Below are positions 43,547 through 52,210 of a stretch of DNA of 64,000 bases, piece by piece. The notes below the pieces were generated by a model. The model was given only the letters and a program-made list of their open reading frames with translations. It ran no database searches and was not told the DNA's origin. The stretch's first letter is position 1; every line of letters starts with the position of its first letter. The stretch is from Nitrobacter vulgaris. GTDB taxonomy: Bacteria > Pseudomonadota > Alphaproteobacteria > Rhizobiales > Xanthobacteraceae. A program made the translations under genes and the position numbers. The stretch is from the NCBI RefSeq assembly GCF_031453995.1, contig NZ_JAVDPZ010000008.1:62001-126000 (forward strand). The letters are read 5' to 3'.

Positions 43547-44251
43547 ATGGGTGCACGCATTCTGGTAGTGGAAGACGAGGAAGCGTTGACGACGCTGCTG
43601 CGTTACAATCTTGAAGCCGAAGGTTATGAGGTCGAAACGGTAACGCGGGGCGATGAGGCGGATACGCGGCTGAAAGAGCGCATCCCCGATCTTGTGGTGC
43701 TGGACTGGATGTTGCCGGGCCTGTCCGGCATCGAGCTATGCCGCCGGCTGCGGGCGCGTCCCGAAACCAAGCAGCTTCCGATCATCATGCTCACCGCTCG
43801 CGGCGAGGAGAGCGAGCGGGTGCGGGGGCTTGCGACCGGCGCCGACGACTACGTGGTCAAGCCGTTCTCGGTGCCGGAGCTCCTGGCGAGGGTAAAAAGC
43901 CTGCTGCGGCGCGCGAGTCCGGCGCGGCTGGCATCGATCCTGATTTTTGGCGACCTAGAGCTCGACCGCGATAGGCACCGCGTTGCGCGTTCCGGTCGTT
44001 CGATCGATCTTGGCCCGACCGAGTATCGGCTGTTGGAGTTTTTTCTCGAGCATCCCGGCCGGGTGTTCAGCCGCGAGCAATTGCTCAACAGCGTCTGGGG
44101 CCGTGACGTCTATATCGACGAGCGCACCGTCGACGTTCACATCGGACGACTGCGTAAACTGCTCAGTCCGGGTGGTGAGGCGGATCCGATCCGCACGGTG
44201 CGTGGTGCAGGCTACGCGTTGGACGAGCAGTTCGCGAGCGCGACTGAGTAA
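43547..44251 (+). CDS. phoB: Phosphate regulon response regulator PhoB
   Basis: A 234-residue OmpR-type regulator. The receiver domain has VVEDEEALTTLL, phospho-Asp53 in VVLDWMLPGLSG, and the lysine in DDYVVKPFSVPEL. The winged-helix DNA-binding domain (about 130-228) has GPTEYRLLEFFLEHPGRVFS and DERTVDVHIGRLRKLL. It binds the Pho box at 38785-38813, so the cluster is autoregulated. Confidence 0.97.
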   Translation: MGARILVVEDEEALTTLLRYNLEAEGYEVETVTRGDEADTRLKERIPDLVVLDWMLPGLSGIELCRRLRARPETKQLPIIMLTARGEESERVRGLATGADDYVVKPFSVPELLARVKSLLRRASPARLASILIFGDLELDRDRHRVARSGRSIDLGPTEYRLLEFFLEHPGRVFSREQLLNSVWGRDVYIDERTVDVHIGRLRKLLSPGGEADPIRTVRGAGYALDEQFASATE

Positions 44252-44294
44252 GCGGGGATAGCTGAACAGCGTCGATAATCGTCGTGATGCTGCG

Positions 44295-44402
44295 CTAGAG
44301 CATTTTGTTTTTGATTGAATCAGAAACGAAGGTCTTGATGTTGTTTTGACGCGTTTCCTTCACGCGAACCGGCATCGACTTCACTCGAAAACGCTATAGA
44401 GC
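44295..44402. repeat. Dispersed short repeat typical of the Bradyrhizobium group
   Basis: The stretch from CTAGAGCATTTTG to CGAAAACGCTATAGAGC, with TTCACGCGAACCGGCATCGACTTC inside, matches a non-coding repeat that I know in many copies in Bradyrhizobium, Rhodopseudomonas and Nitrobacter. Its ends are imperfect inverted repeats. It lies just after phoB and may act as a transcript end. Confidence 0.7.
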
Positions 44403-44419
44403 GTCAACCGCGGCTTCCC

Positions 44420-44482
44420 GCAGATCTACGATCTGCTTGGACGCAAAACGAAATGGCCGGCTCAAGCCTGGCTATGACGAGA
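44420..44482. repeat. Small palindromes (REP-like) next to the dispersed repeat
   Basis: GCAGATC-TAC-GATCTGC (44420-44436) is a perfect 7-bp hairpin. It is followed by ATGGCCGGCTCAAGCCTGGC (44453-44472), a degenerate copy of the 'atggccgggtcaagcccggccat' palindrome that is frequent between convergent genes in this family. The pair lies between convergent phoB and gcrA. Confidence 0.55.
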
Positions 44483-44500
44483 TTTGAAGTTACGCTGTGA

Positions 44501-45007
44501 TTACCGCGCCTTCGGCGCTTGGCGGCGACGGTCGGCGGCGGGCTGATAGGCGATGCGCGAGTGGTGCGCGCAATAGGGCAGGCCGGTGAGAGCCTTGCCA
44601 CCGCAGAAGAAGAATTCCGGACTCGAGGGGTCGCCAACCGGCCAATGGCAAGTGGCTTCGCTGAGTTCGAGTAGTGATAGCCGCTGGCTCATAGGCACGA
44701 CATTGTCGTAGGCGATCGGGTCTGGCTCGAGTTCAATCTCGAAGGCCTGCGCGAGCGCGGTATTTCCCCGGGAGACAGGGCGGGACACCCGCATCATGTG
44801 CTGGGCCGGACGGGCCTTGCGCGGCCGCGGCACCGTTGACGAAGGGCTCTTGGCGCGGCCCGATAGACCCAACCGGTGCACCTTGCCGATCACCGCGTTA
44901 CGCGTCACGTTGCCGAGTTCGGCGGCGATCTGACTTGCGGAAAGTCCCGCTTCCCAAAGTTTCTTCAGTTGTTCGACACGGTCGTCGGTCCAGGTTATCA
45001 CCGTCAT
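44501..45007 (-). CDS. gcrA: Cell-cycle regulator GcrA
   Basis: A 168-residue protein. The N-terminal HTH-like domain begins TWTDDRVEQLKKLWEAGLSA and continues AAELGNVTRNAVIGKVHRLGL. A variable basic linker follows, and the C-terminal sigma-70-interacting part has TCHWPVGDPSSPEFFFCGG and YCAHHSRIAYQP. GcrA binds RNA polymerase-sigma70 and promotes transcription at promoters with CcrM-methylated GANTC sites. Its own upstream region has four GANTC sites. Confidence 0.95.
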   Translation of the reverse strand: MTVITWTDDRVEQLKKLWEAGLSASQIAAELGNVTRNAVIGKVHRLGLSGRAKSPSSTVPRPRKARPAQHMMRVSRPVSRGNTALAQAFEIELEPDPIAYDNVVPMSQRLSLLELSEATCHWPVGDPSSPEFFFCGGKALTGLPYCAHHSRIAYQPAADRRRQAPKAR

Positions 45008-45462
45008 CGCACATTGTTCCCTTGTTTAAGGCGTGCCCCCCGCAAGGCCGCGCACCTGAAGCGCCCCCTGAGAAACTCGTGTCGGCAGAATCCCTTAACC
45101 CTCGCCGGGCGGGAAAACGCCCGGGCGCTTACGCTGAGAACAGGGACCGATCGAGGATCAAAACGCCGCACGAGATGTCGTATTCGACAAGCCTAAGGCT
45201 ACAATATGCCGTGACTCACGCGCAAGAGTCGGGCCTTACGGCGTCCACATGTTCTGCAAGAAAATGAGAGAATCGGCTCATTCTGCGACTTTCCCGCATC
45301 ACCGAAGCACAAGTGGAATATTGACAGTAATCGCCGTGCACCTAGAATAACCGTCGCGTGCCGCCTTGAAAGGCGGCACATTTCGTTTCCGGGGCTGACA
45401 GTTCGTTGGTCGCGCCACAGCGCAGCCGAGCCGTTCCGCTTCCCATCAACCGGCAAATCGTC
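45008..45462. promoter_or_regulatory. gcrA/argD divergent intergenic region with GANTC sites and hairpins
   Basis: 455 bases without a gene. It holds GANTC at 45088, 45213, 45226 and 45270; a 7-bp hairpin CCGGGCG-GGAAAA-CGCCCGG at 45105-45124; and a 9-bp palindrome TGCCGCCTT-GA-AAGGCGGCA at 45359-45378, about 85 bases before argD. The region must contain the promoters of both genes. The palindrome could be an operator or an attenuator-like hairpin. Confidence 0.6.
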
Positions 45463-46674
45463 ATGACTACAGCAGCGGCGTCTCATCTATTGCCCGTTTT
45501 CGCAAGGGCCGATCTTTCATTCGAGAGCGGCGAGGGAGCCTGGTTGCTTGGCTCCGACGGCGGACGCTATCTCGATTTCACCAGCGGCGTTGCCGTGAAT
45601 GCGCTTGGCCATTGTCACCCGCATCTCGTCGCCGCGCTTCAGGCGCAGGCGGCAAAGCTCTGGCACGTCTCGAACCTTTTCAAATCGCCCGACGGCGAGC
45701 GTCTGGCGGCACGGCTCTGCGACCAGAGCTTTGCCGATTTCGTCTTCTTCGCCAATTCCGGCGCAGAGGCGGTGGAGTGCGCCATCAAGGTCGCGCGCCG
45801 TTATCATGCCCACAGGGGCAATCCGGAACGCTATCGGATGGTCACCTTTGAAGGCGCCTTCCATGGTCGCACGCTGGCGATGCTGGCTGCCACCGGCTCG
45901 AAAAAATATCTCGAAGGATACGGGCCGCCGGCGGACGGCTTTGACCAAGTGCCGCTCGGCGATATCGAAGCCGTAAAGAAGGCGATCGGTCCTGAGACCG
46001 CCGGAATCCTGATCGAGCCGTTGCAAGGCGAAGGTGGCGTGCGCGAGCCGCCCCACGCGTTCTTCCGAGCGCTGCGTCAGCTTTGCGACGAGCGCGGCCT
46101 GCTGCTGGTTTTTGACGAGGTGCAGACCGGTATGGGGCGTACCGGCGATCTCTTTGCCTACAAGCGCATTGGCGTTGCGCCGGATGTGATGTCATTGGCG
46201 AAGGCGCTCGGCGGCGGTTTTCCGATCGGCGCCTGTCTTGCGACCGCGGAAGCCGCTTCCGGCATGACGCCTGGCTCGCACGGTTCGACCTTTGGCGGTA
46301 ATCCGCTAGCGGTTGCGGCGGCCAATGCCGTGCTCGACGTGATGCTTGAGCCTGGCTTCTTCGAGCGGACCCGAAAGATGTCGCTGCTTTTGAAACAGAA
46401 GCTGGCTTCGGTCGTCGATCGATATCCCGATGTGCTTAGCGATGTGCGAGGCGAGGGGCTTCTGATCGGCCTCAAGGCCGTGGTCCCATCGGGCGATCTG
46501 GTCAGCGCGCTACGTGAGGAAAAGCTCTTGACCGTTGGCGCCGGCGAAAATGTTGTGCGCTTGCTGCCGCCGCTGATCATCGGCGACGCCGAGATCGAGG
46601 AGTCGGTGCGGCGGCTGGAGCGGGCCTGCGTCAGGCTGTCCGGCGCATCCGCCAAGAAGGAAGCCGCGCAATGA
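45463..46674 (+). CDS. argD: Acetylornithine aminotransferase
   Basis: 403 residues from ATG 45463; the frame is open upstream, but the family starts here (HLLPVFARADLSFESGEGAW). It is a class III PLP enzyme: FFANSGAEAVECAIKVARRY, FEGAFHGRTLAMLAATGS, DEVQTGMGRTGDLFAY, and the PLP lysine in MSLAKALGGGFPIGA. It makes N-acetylornithine in arginine synthesis. Its stop overlaps the argF start (ATGA). Confidence 0.96.
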   Translation: MTTAAASHLLPVFARADLSFESGEGAWLLGSDGGRYLDFTSGVAVNALGHCHPHLVAALQAQAAKLWHVSNLFKSPDGERLAARLCDQSFADFVFFANSGAEAVECAIKVARRYHAHRGNPERYRMVTFEGAFHGRTLAMLAATGSKKYLEGYGPPADGFDQVPLGDIEAVKKAIGPETAGILIEPLQGEGGVREPPHAFFRALRQLCDERGLLLVFDEVQTGMGRTGDLFAYKRIGVAPDVMSLAKALGGGFPIGACLATAEAASGMTPGSHGSTFGGNPLAVAAANAVLDVMLEPGFFERTRKMSLLLKQKLASVVDRYPDVLSDVRGEGLLIGLKAVVPSGDLVSALREEKLLTVGAGENVVRLLPPLIIGDAEIEESVRRLERACVRLSGASAKKEAAQ

Positions 46675-47597
46675 GCAAGGCGCCACGGCATTTTCTCGAT
46701 CTGTTCGACGTGCCGAGGACGGAACTGCGCGCGATTCTCGACGCCAGCGTCGCGATGAAGAAGCGACGCAAGGAGGGCCGGATCGCCGACAGGTCGCTCG
46801 AAGGCAAGACGCTGGCGATGATCTTCGACAAGCCCTCGACACGCACCCGCGTGTCGTTCGACGTCGGCATGCGCCAGCTCGGTGGCGAGGCGATCATGCT
46901 GACCGGGGCCGAAATGCAGCTCGGACGCGGCGAGACCATCGCTGATACCGCGAAGGTGCTGTCACGCTTCGTCGATATCATCATGATCCGCATCCTCAGC
47001 CACGACGCGCTGACGGAACTGGCGACCCACGCAACCGTGCCCGTCATTAACGGACTGACGCGGCGATCGCACCCCTGCCAGGTGATGGCCGACGTGATGA
47101 CTTTCGAGGAACACCGCGGGCCGATCAAGGGCCGTACCGTGGCGTGGACCGGCGACGACAACAACGTGCTGGCGTCGTGGGCGCACGCGGCGGAGCGCTT
47201 CAGCTTTAATCTCAACATCGCGACTCCGCCGGAGCTTGCACCGAACAAGCTGCTGAAGGACTGGATCAGATCGAGCGGCGCGCCGATCAGGCTCGTCACG
47301 GATCCGGAAGCGGCGGTGCGCGGCGCAGACTGCATCGTCACCGACACCTGGGTGTCGATGGGCGACAAAGACGGCGAGCACCGTCACAATCTGCTCAAGC
47401 CTTACCAGGTCAATTCAAAGCTGATGCGGCTCGCAAAGCCGGACGCGCTGTTCATGCACTGCCTGCCGGCGCATCGCGGCGACGAGGTCACCGACGAGGT
47501 AATTGACGGACCGCAGTCGGTGGTGTTCGACGAGGCCGAAAACCGGCTGCACGCGCAGAAGGGCATTCTGGCCTGGTGTCTCCACGCGGCGGGATAG
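46671..47597 (+). CDS. argF: Ornithine carbamoyltransferase
   Basis: 308 residues. Carbamoyl-phosphate binding is in DKPSTRTRVSFDVGM (S-T-R-T-R). HPCQVMADVMTF, WTGDDNNVLASW and the C-terminal FMHCLPAHRGDEVTDEVID (with catalytic Cys) complete the family set. It converts ornithine to citrulline in the cytoplasm. It is coupled to argD by a four-base overlap. The hslO gene that often follows argD-argF in related bacteria is not here; a short tandem duplication lies downstream instead. Confidence 0.97.
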   Translation: MSKAPRHFLDLFDVPRTELRAILDASVAMKKRRKEGRIADRSLEGKTLAMIFDKPSTRTRVSFDVGMRQLGGEAIMLTGAEMQLGRGETIADTAKVLSRFVDIIMIRILSHDALTELATHATVPVINGLTRRSHPCQVMADVMTFEEHRGPIKGRTVAWTGDDNNVLASWAHAAERFSFNLNIATPPELAPNKLLKDWIRSSGAPIRLVTDPEAAVRGADCIVTDTWVSMGDKDGEHRHNLLKPYQVNSKLMRLAKPDALFMHCLPAHRGDEVTDEVIDGPQSVVFDEAENRLHAQKGILAWCLHAAG

Positions 47598-47618
47598 CGG
47601 AGCGGTTTCGGCCGGTGT

Positions 47619-47652
47619 TTTAAGGAGGCGGCCAATTTAAGGAGGCGGCCAA
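47619..47652. repeat. Perfect tandem duplication of 17 bp
   Basis: TTTAAGGAGGCGGCCAA occurs twice head-to-tail (47619-47635 and 47636-47652), just after argF. Each copy contains AAGGAGG, but no start codon follows at ribosome-binding distance in an open frame. Confidence 0.85.
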
Positions 47653-47669
47653 GCCTGATGTAACGCGAG

Positions 47670-48941
47670 CTAGCCCGGCCGGCGTCCCGCGCGGGGGGCA
47701 TGAGATTCCAGAGCACGGATGCGGTCGGCCAGCGTGCTAACCGGAATCGCTCCGTTACCCGCCGAGCCATTGACCGTTTTCGTGGCTTTGGCGGGACCCG
47801 TAGCTGTTGCCGTCAGGATGGCTTCGATCGGGGAATCCGGCCCTTCGATGGTCATGGCCAGCCTCGCGACTTCGGCGGCGATGTCATTAATGTGCTCCCG
47901 CAACAGCGCGTTTTCCATCTGCTCGACCGTACCGGACTCCGCCTGACGCTGGAGCACGTTGATGTCGCGCTGCAATTTGGTTCGCTCGTCGTGGGCAGCG
48001 CGCAGCGCCCGTTCGGTCGCCAGTATTTCGTTGCGCAGCCCATCGATGAGCGGAGACTTACCGCCGTTTAGCGACGCAATCTCGTCGCGTAACTCACTGT
48101 TGGCGCGTTCCGCGGCAGCTTTGACTCGCCGCAACTCACTGTTCTTCGTATTTCGCTCGGCAAGCGCCGTGGTCTGCGCAGCGAAGTCGGCTTCGAGTTC
48201 TCTGACCCGACCGCCGAGCCTTTCCGCGTCCTTGGTTTTGTCGATGAGCTGGCCGTCAATCTTGACGATGCGCTGGCTTAGATTCTCGACGTGTTTGCGT
48301 GCCTCGTCGCGCTCCCTGGCCGCGACTGTTGTTTGGCCGCGCTGTTGCTCGAGTAGTGTATTCGTAGCGGCGAGTTCGTTTTCGATATCGTTGAGGCGGC
48401 TCTGCAATCGCTCGATCTGCGCGCGTACGACGAACAGTTCGGCTTGCCGGCCTTCGGCAGTCAACGAGCGGTCCGACAAGTCCTGGCGAAGCCGCCCGAG
48501 TTCCTTTTGCCGCTCGGCGAGGGTCTGCTCGACGCTCCGCAACATTTCCGCCTTGGTGGCAAGCTCCTGTTCGGCTGACTGCAATCGCTCCCCTGCCGTT
48601 TTCCCGCGTCCCTCTAGACTGAATATCCTCGCGTTCTTCTCGCCGAGCTCCACCTTCAGGCGGTTGATTGCGTCGGCCTTTTTGCCGAGCTCAGCGGACT
48701 GGCTGGCGACCTTCCTCTTGAGTTGGTCGACACTCATTTCCAGCCGCCGCGCCGACATCGCAAATTCGGCACGCAACTGATCTTTGTCGGCCTGGATTTC
48801 AGCCATCGACATCGGGGTAGCGGCTTCCATGCGTTTGATGGTGAGGCGGACTGCGCGGTCGTGCACGAGCGGCATGACCATCAGTCCGCACAGCATCGAA
48901 ATTAGAAAACCGATCGCCAGATACATGATCGGCTCGACCAT
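47670..48941 (-). CDS. Membrane-anchored long coiled-coil protein
   Basis: 423 residues from ATG 48941. A TTG six bases upstream is also possible. One N-terminal helix (YLAIGFLISMLCGLMVMPLV) is followed by about 300 residues of heptad-rich coiled coil (for example RLQSRLNDIENELAATNTLL and AELGKKADAINRLKVELGEK). A short conserved-looking helix (LREHINDIAAEVARLAM) and a basic tail (RALESHAPRAGRRPG) end it. It is probably an inner-membrane protein with a cytosolic rod. No named domain was recognised. It is convergent with argF. Confidence 0.85.
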   Translation of the reverse strand: MVEPIMYLAIGFLISMLCGLMVMPLVHDRAVRLTIKRMEAATPMSMAEIQADKDQLRAEFAMSARRLEMSVDQLKRKVASQSAELGKKADAINRLKVELGEKNARIFSLEGRGKTAGERLQSAEQELATKAEMLRSVEQTLAERQKELGRLRQDLSDRSLTAEGRQAELFVVRAQIERLQSRLNDIENELAATNTLLEQQRGQTTVAARERDEARKHVENLSQRIVKIDGQLIDKTKDAERLGGRVRELEADFAAQTTALAERNTKNSELRRVKAAAERANSELRDEIASLNGGKSPLIDGLRNEILATERALRAAHDERTKLQRDINVLQRQAESGTVEQMENALLREHINDIAAEVARLAMTIEGPDSPIEAILTATATGPAKATKTVNGSAGNGAIPVSTLADRIRALESHAPRAGRRPG

Positions 48942-49132
48942 GGGCAACGCTCCACAACCCGGAAAGGCGCTAGGGATCTGGTTACCATGCCACGGGTGGC
49001 CGGTGAAAGGCCAGCGCTACGCCTCAATCGGTTTCCCAACCAAGCGGAATAGTCGCAAGAAAATGCTTTCAGTCAGTAACGTGCGCCTACTTTGATGCAA
49101 GACCGCATCCTTCTGCGGATATTCGCTGGACG

Positions 49133-49738
49133 TCAGAACGGGTTCCAGGTCGCTTGGGGCGTATACTTCAAATAGCCGATATTGGCGCCGAGCCGTAGTC
49201 CGAGACCCGAGCGGATCGGCACCAGCACGATGTTGTTTGCGGTCAGCGCCGTCATTCCGAAGCCGCCGACGATATAGGCGGAACCGTCGATGCCTGCGAA
49301 ACGCTGATAGATCGCGCTTGTGGCGGGCAGGTTGTAGACCAGCGTCATGGTGCGGGCGCCGTCGCCGCCCCAGTCGAATCCGACGGATGGCCCCTGCCAA
49401 TAGACTTTCAGGTCACCGGCATTCTTGGTGTAGAGGGTGCCCTCGCCGTAGCGCAGCCCCGCCACAAAGGCCCCCGAGCCTTCCTCGCCGAGGATGTAGC
49501 CGTTCGGCAGGCCCCATTGGCTCACCGCACGTTCGATGACCGAGGCGAGCCCGCGTGAGACGTTGCCGAAGAACCGGGTTCCGGATGTGAGAAGTTCATC
49601 CGACGAATAGGTGCCAGGACCGCTGCTCCGTTGTGCCGGCTGTGCCCGGTAAGGCGCCGATTGCTGGGCAGAGGCCGGCACAGTCCCGAACATCACCGCA
49701 GCGAGCGCGACCGCTGCAAGGCGCGAAATAAGAGTCAT
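49133..49738 (-). CDS. DUF1134 family periplasmic protein
   Basis: 201 residues from ATG 49738. A signal peptide (LISRLAAVALAAVMFGTVPA, cleaved after ASA) precedes the EPS-related DUF1134 core: YSSDELLTSGTRFFGNVSRG, GEEGSGAFVAGLRYGEGTLY and VYWQGPSVGFDWGGDGARTM. The family is alphaproteobacterial, secreted and uncharacterised; lipid-binding SYLF-like folding has been suggested from its glycine-rich strands. The start at 49738 was chosen over an upstream in-frame codon because the signal peptide begins there. Confidence 0.88.
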   Translation of the reverse strand: MTLISRLAAVALAAVMFGTVPASAQQSAPYRAQPAQRSSGPGTYSSDELLTSGTRFFGNVSRGLASVIERAVSQWGLPNGYILGEEGSGAFVAGLRYGEGTLYTKNAGDLKVYWQGPSVGFDWGGDGARTMTLVYNLPATSAIYQRFAGIDGSAYIVGGFGMTALTANNIVLVPIRSGLGLRLGANIGYLKYTPQATWNPF

Positions 49739-49848
49739 GAAAAGCACCCCAAGTAGCAACTTGTCACTGCGTCCTTAACCCGATGCTGAGATGCAGGTTC
49801 GTAGGATGCGGCGATCGTCCCCCGACTCGCGAGTTATCGGCACCAACT

Positions 49849-50355
49849 ATGACGGCACGGCGGCAGGAAAGATATGGCTTGTGCCTCGGAATAGCCGTGA
49901 TCGCCTCGCTGGGGTGCGCCTTCGCTATCTCGGAGATCAATTTGGCGGCTCGGGCCGCCACCTCCGAACGGGTCGTGGTCGACAGGTATACGGGGCTGGC
50001 GATCGGCGGGTTCGATCCCGTGGCTTTTTTTACCGACGCACGGCCGGTGCAGGGCGACGCCGACTACGAGGTCTCGCAGGGCGGCGCTATCTGGCGCTTC
50101 AGCAATCCCGACAACCGCGCCTTTTTCATCGCCAACCCCGATGTTTATAGTCCACGTTTCGGGGGCTACGATCCGGTGGATATTGCGCGGGGTGTGACTT
50201 GCGCTGGAACGGCGCGACTCTGGCTGATTTTCGGTCAGCGGCTTTATCTATTCGGTCATGAGGACAGTCGCGCGGCTTTCGCGGCTAATCCGGCGCACTA
50301 TCTGCGCGAGGCGACGCGCCGCTGGGCCGTGCTGAAAGAAACCCTCGCGCAGTAG
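49849..50355 (+). CDS. YHS domain-containing protein
   Basis: 168 residues from ATG 49849; the frame is open to 49783. A hydrophobic N-terminal segment (YGLCLGIAVIASLGCAFAIS) suggests export. The YHS-like core begins GLAIGGFDPVAFFTDARPVQ, continues GGAIWRFSNPDNRAFFIANP, and is followed by a second related half (LWLIFGQRLYLFGHEDSRAAFAANP). YHS domains are thought to bind metal, but the cysteine/histidine pattern here is sparse. Divergent from DUF1134. Function unknown. Confidence 0.8.
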   Translation: MTARRQERYGLCLGIAVIASLGCAFAISEINLAARAATSERVVVDRYTGLAIGGFDPVAFFTDARPVQGDADYEVSQGGAIWRFSNPDNRAFFIANPDVYSPRFGGYDPVDIARGVTCAGTARLWLIFGQRLYLFGHEDSRAAFAANPAHYLREATRRWAVLKETLAQ

Positions 50356-50372
50356 TGCGGCGCCGGCTTCGC

Positions 50373-51197
50373 CTAACCTCGGGGCGCGGCAGAAGGGTCG
50401 CCCCAGGCAATAAACTCCGGGACCAGAAACCCCTCGCGGGCTAGGCCGAAATGCAGCGGCGCACCCAACTCATCCGTGACCTTGCCGCCGGCGGCGGTGA
50501 CCAGAGCGTGACCTGCCGCAACGTCCCATTCGCCGGTCGGGGCGAGTCGTGGGTAGATATCGGCGCCGCCCTCCGCGATCCGGCAGAACTTGACGGCGGA
50601 GCCGAGCGGTTTGCGCACCGCGCCGGGCCGGCGCTCGATGAATGCGTCCGAGCGGTGGTCGGCGTGGGAGCGGCTGACGGCGGCGACCCATTGGGAGCCG
50701 GGGGGAGGAAGCGGTCGGGTCGCAATCGGCTTTGCGGCGCCGGACTCACCGCCGTCCGGCGTGACCGCGACGCGCTGGGCGCCGCGTCCGACAAGACCTC
50801 GCCAGATCGACCCGAGCGCCGGCGCGCCGATGATGCCGAGTAGCGGCACCCCGTCCGTCACGATTGCAAGGTTCACCGTGTATTCGTCGCGACCCGCGAT
50901 GAATTCCTTGGTGCCATCCAGCGGATCGATCACGAACAAACTTCCGGAGTAAGGCGGTGTCGCGAGATGCACGCGCTCCTCGGACAGCACCGGAATATCG
51001 GGGCGGAGTTGCGCGAGTCCTTCGGCGATCACACGGTCAGAGGCGAGATCCGCGTCCGTGACGGGAGACCCGTCGATTTTGCCGCCGATCATCATGCGGC
51101 CGCGATTGATCGAGAGCACGGCGGCGCCGGCTTTCGCGACCAGTTCCGTGAGTGAGTCCATCAGCGCGGCAGCGGAGTGAGCGTCGATCACCGGCAC
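50373..51197 (-). CDS. cysQ: 3'(2'),5'-bisphosphate nucleotidase CysQ
   Basis: 274 residues with a GTG start at 51197. It is a member of the inositol-monophosphatase superfamily: SPVTDADLASDRVI, SEERVHL, the metal-binding FVIDPLDGTKEFIAGRDEY, and the C-terminal GEWDVAAGHALVTAAGG. The GTKEF version of the motif points to CysQ, which removes the 3' phosphate of PAP from sulfate assimilation. The cell would otherwise be inhibited by PAP. It is convergent with the YHS gene. Confidence 0.92.
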   Translation of the reverse strand: MPVIDAHSAAALMDSLTELVAKAGAAVLSINRGRMMIGGKIDGSPVTDADLASDRVIAEGLAQLRPDIPVLSEERVHLATPPYSGSLFVIDPLDGTKEFIAGRDEYTVNLAIVTDGVPLLGIIGAPALGSIWRGLVGRGAQRVAVTPDGGESGAAKPIATRPLPPPGSQWVAAVSRSHADHRSDAFIERRPGAVRKPLGSAVKFCRIAEGGADIYPRLAPTGEWDVAAGHALVTAAGGKVTDELGAPLHFGLAREGFLVPEFIAWGDPSAAPRG

Positions 51198-51350
51198 GTT
51201 CGAGGTGTCCTTGCGTAGCGCCGGGGGACGGCGGCGACTGCCTCAAGGTGGCAGCACAGGCTCAGGCCGTGTATCAAACTCTGAAGATCGTTTGATTCGC
51301 CATGTCCGCGTGCTGCGGAGTTGCCGAAACTGATCCCAGGAATACATTTT

Positions 51351-51998
51351 ATGTCTGGCACACCGTCTCCCGATTCCGCTCCCGACGCGCTTGAACTCGC
51401 GGCACTGCTCTGTTCACGCGTCTGTCACGACCTCATTAGTCCCGTAGGCGCAATCGTCAACGGACTTGAGGTATTGGACGACGATCCCAAGCCGGACGAT
51501 CGTGAGTTTGCCCTCGATTTGATTCGCAAGAGCGCCAAAATTGCGTCGGCGCGGTTGCAGTTTTGCCGTCTCGCATTCGGGGCAGCGGGCTCGGCCGGAG
51601 CGCAGATCGACCTCGGCGATGCCCAGAACATGGCGAAGGGACATTTCGAGGACGGCAAGATCACGCTCGCCTGGAATTTACCGCGCCTTCTGCTGCCGAA
51701 GAACAGGGTGAAACTCTTGCTCAACTTGCTGATGATCGCGCAGCAGACAATTCCCCGCGGGGGAGTGCTAACGGTCGACTCGCTCGGGCAGGGCGAGGCC
51801 ATGGGCTTCCGGATCACCGCCGCCGGGTTGAATGCCCGCGTGTCGCAGCCCGTCGCCGATCTTCTAGCGTCTGGTTCGTCCAACACCGTCGATGCCCACG
51901 CGGTTCAACCCTATTACACCCGTCTGCTGGCAGACGCCTGCGGCATCAGCATTTCGCTTGTCGCCGATGGCGACCAGGTGGTTGCGACTGCCAACTAA
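51351..51998 (+). CDS. chpT: Histidine phosphotransferase ChpT
   Basis: 215 residues from ATG 51351. The N-terminal helical hairpin has CHDLISPVGAIVNGLE with His26 as the phosphoryl-carrier. The C-terminal part is a degenerate, ATP-less HATPase-like fold (KNRVKLLLNLLMIAQQTIPR). ChpT takes phosphate from CckA and passes it to CtrA and CpdR. It lies about 210 bases before cheA and 8 kb from ctrA. The assignment is by sequence and is supported by context. Confidence 0.92.
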   Translation: MSGTPSPDSAPDALELAALLCSRVCHDLISPVGAIVNGLEVLDDDPKPDDREFALDLIRKSAKIASARLQFCRLAFGAAGSAGAQIDLGDAQNMAKGHFEDGKITLAWNLPRLLLPKNRVKLLLNLLMIAQQTIPRGGVLTVDSLGQGEAMGFRITAAGLNARVSQPVADLLASGSSNTVDAHAVQPYYTRLLADACGISISLVADGDQVVATAN

Positions 51999-52210
51999 AG
52001 CCTCCGCCTCACCGACCAGGTTAACAAATGGTTTCCAGGTCAGACGCAATGGTTTCGAAGCTCGTTGCGAATGATGGTCTCGGTCGTTTTGTTTACCAGT
52101 TTGGCGGGCTCTTTTTGACTTGCTCAACCAATGTTAACGCTTTGCGGTGAAACTGGCCCGGCCGTGAAAGGCGCGACGACGTCGCCTCGGCGTTTCGAAG
52201 GCCAGAAGGC

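Noticed and set aside
52020..52050. GTTAACAAATGGTTTCC before cheA as a CtrA box
   Set aside because: Only one TTAA half-site is intact, so it does not meet the consensus.
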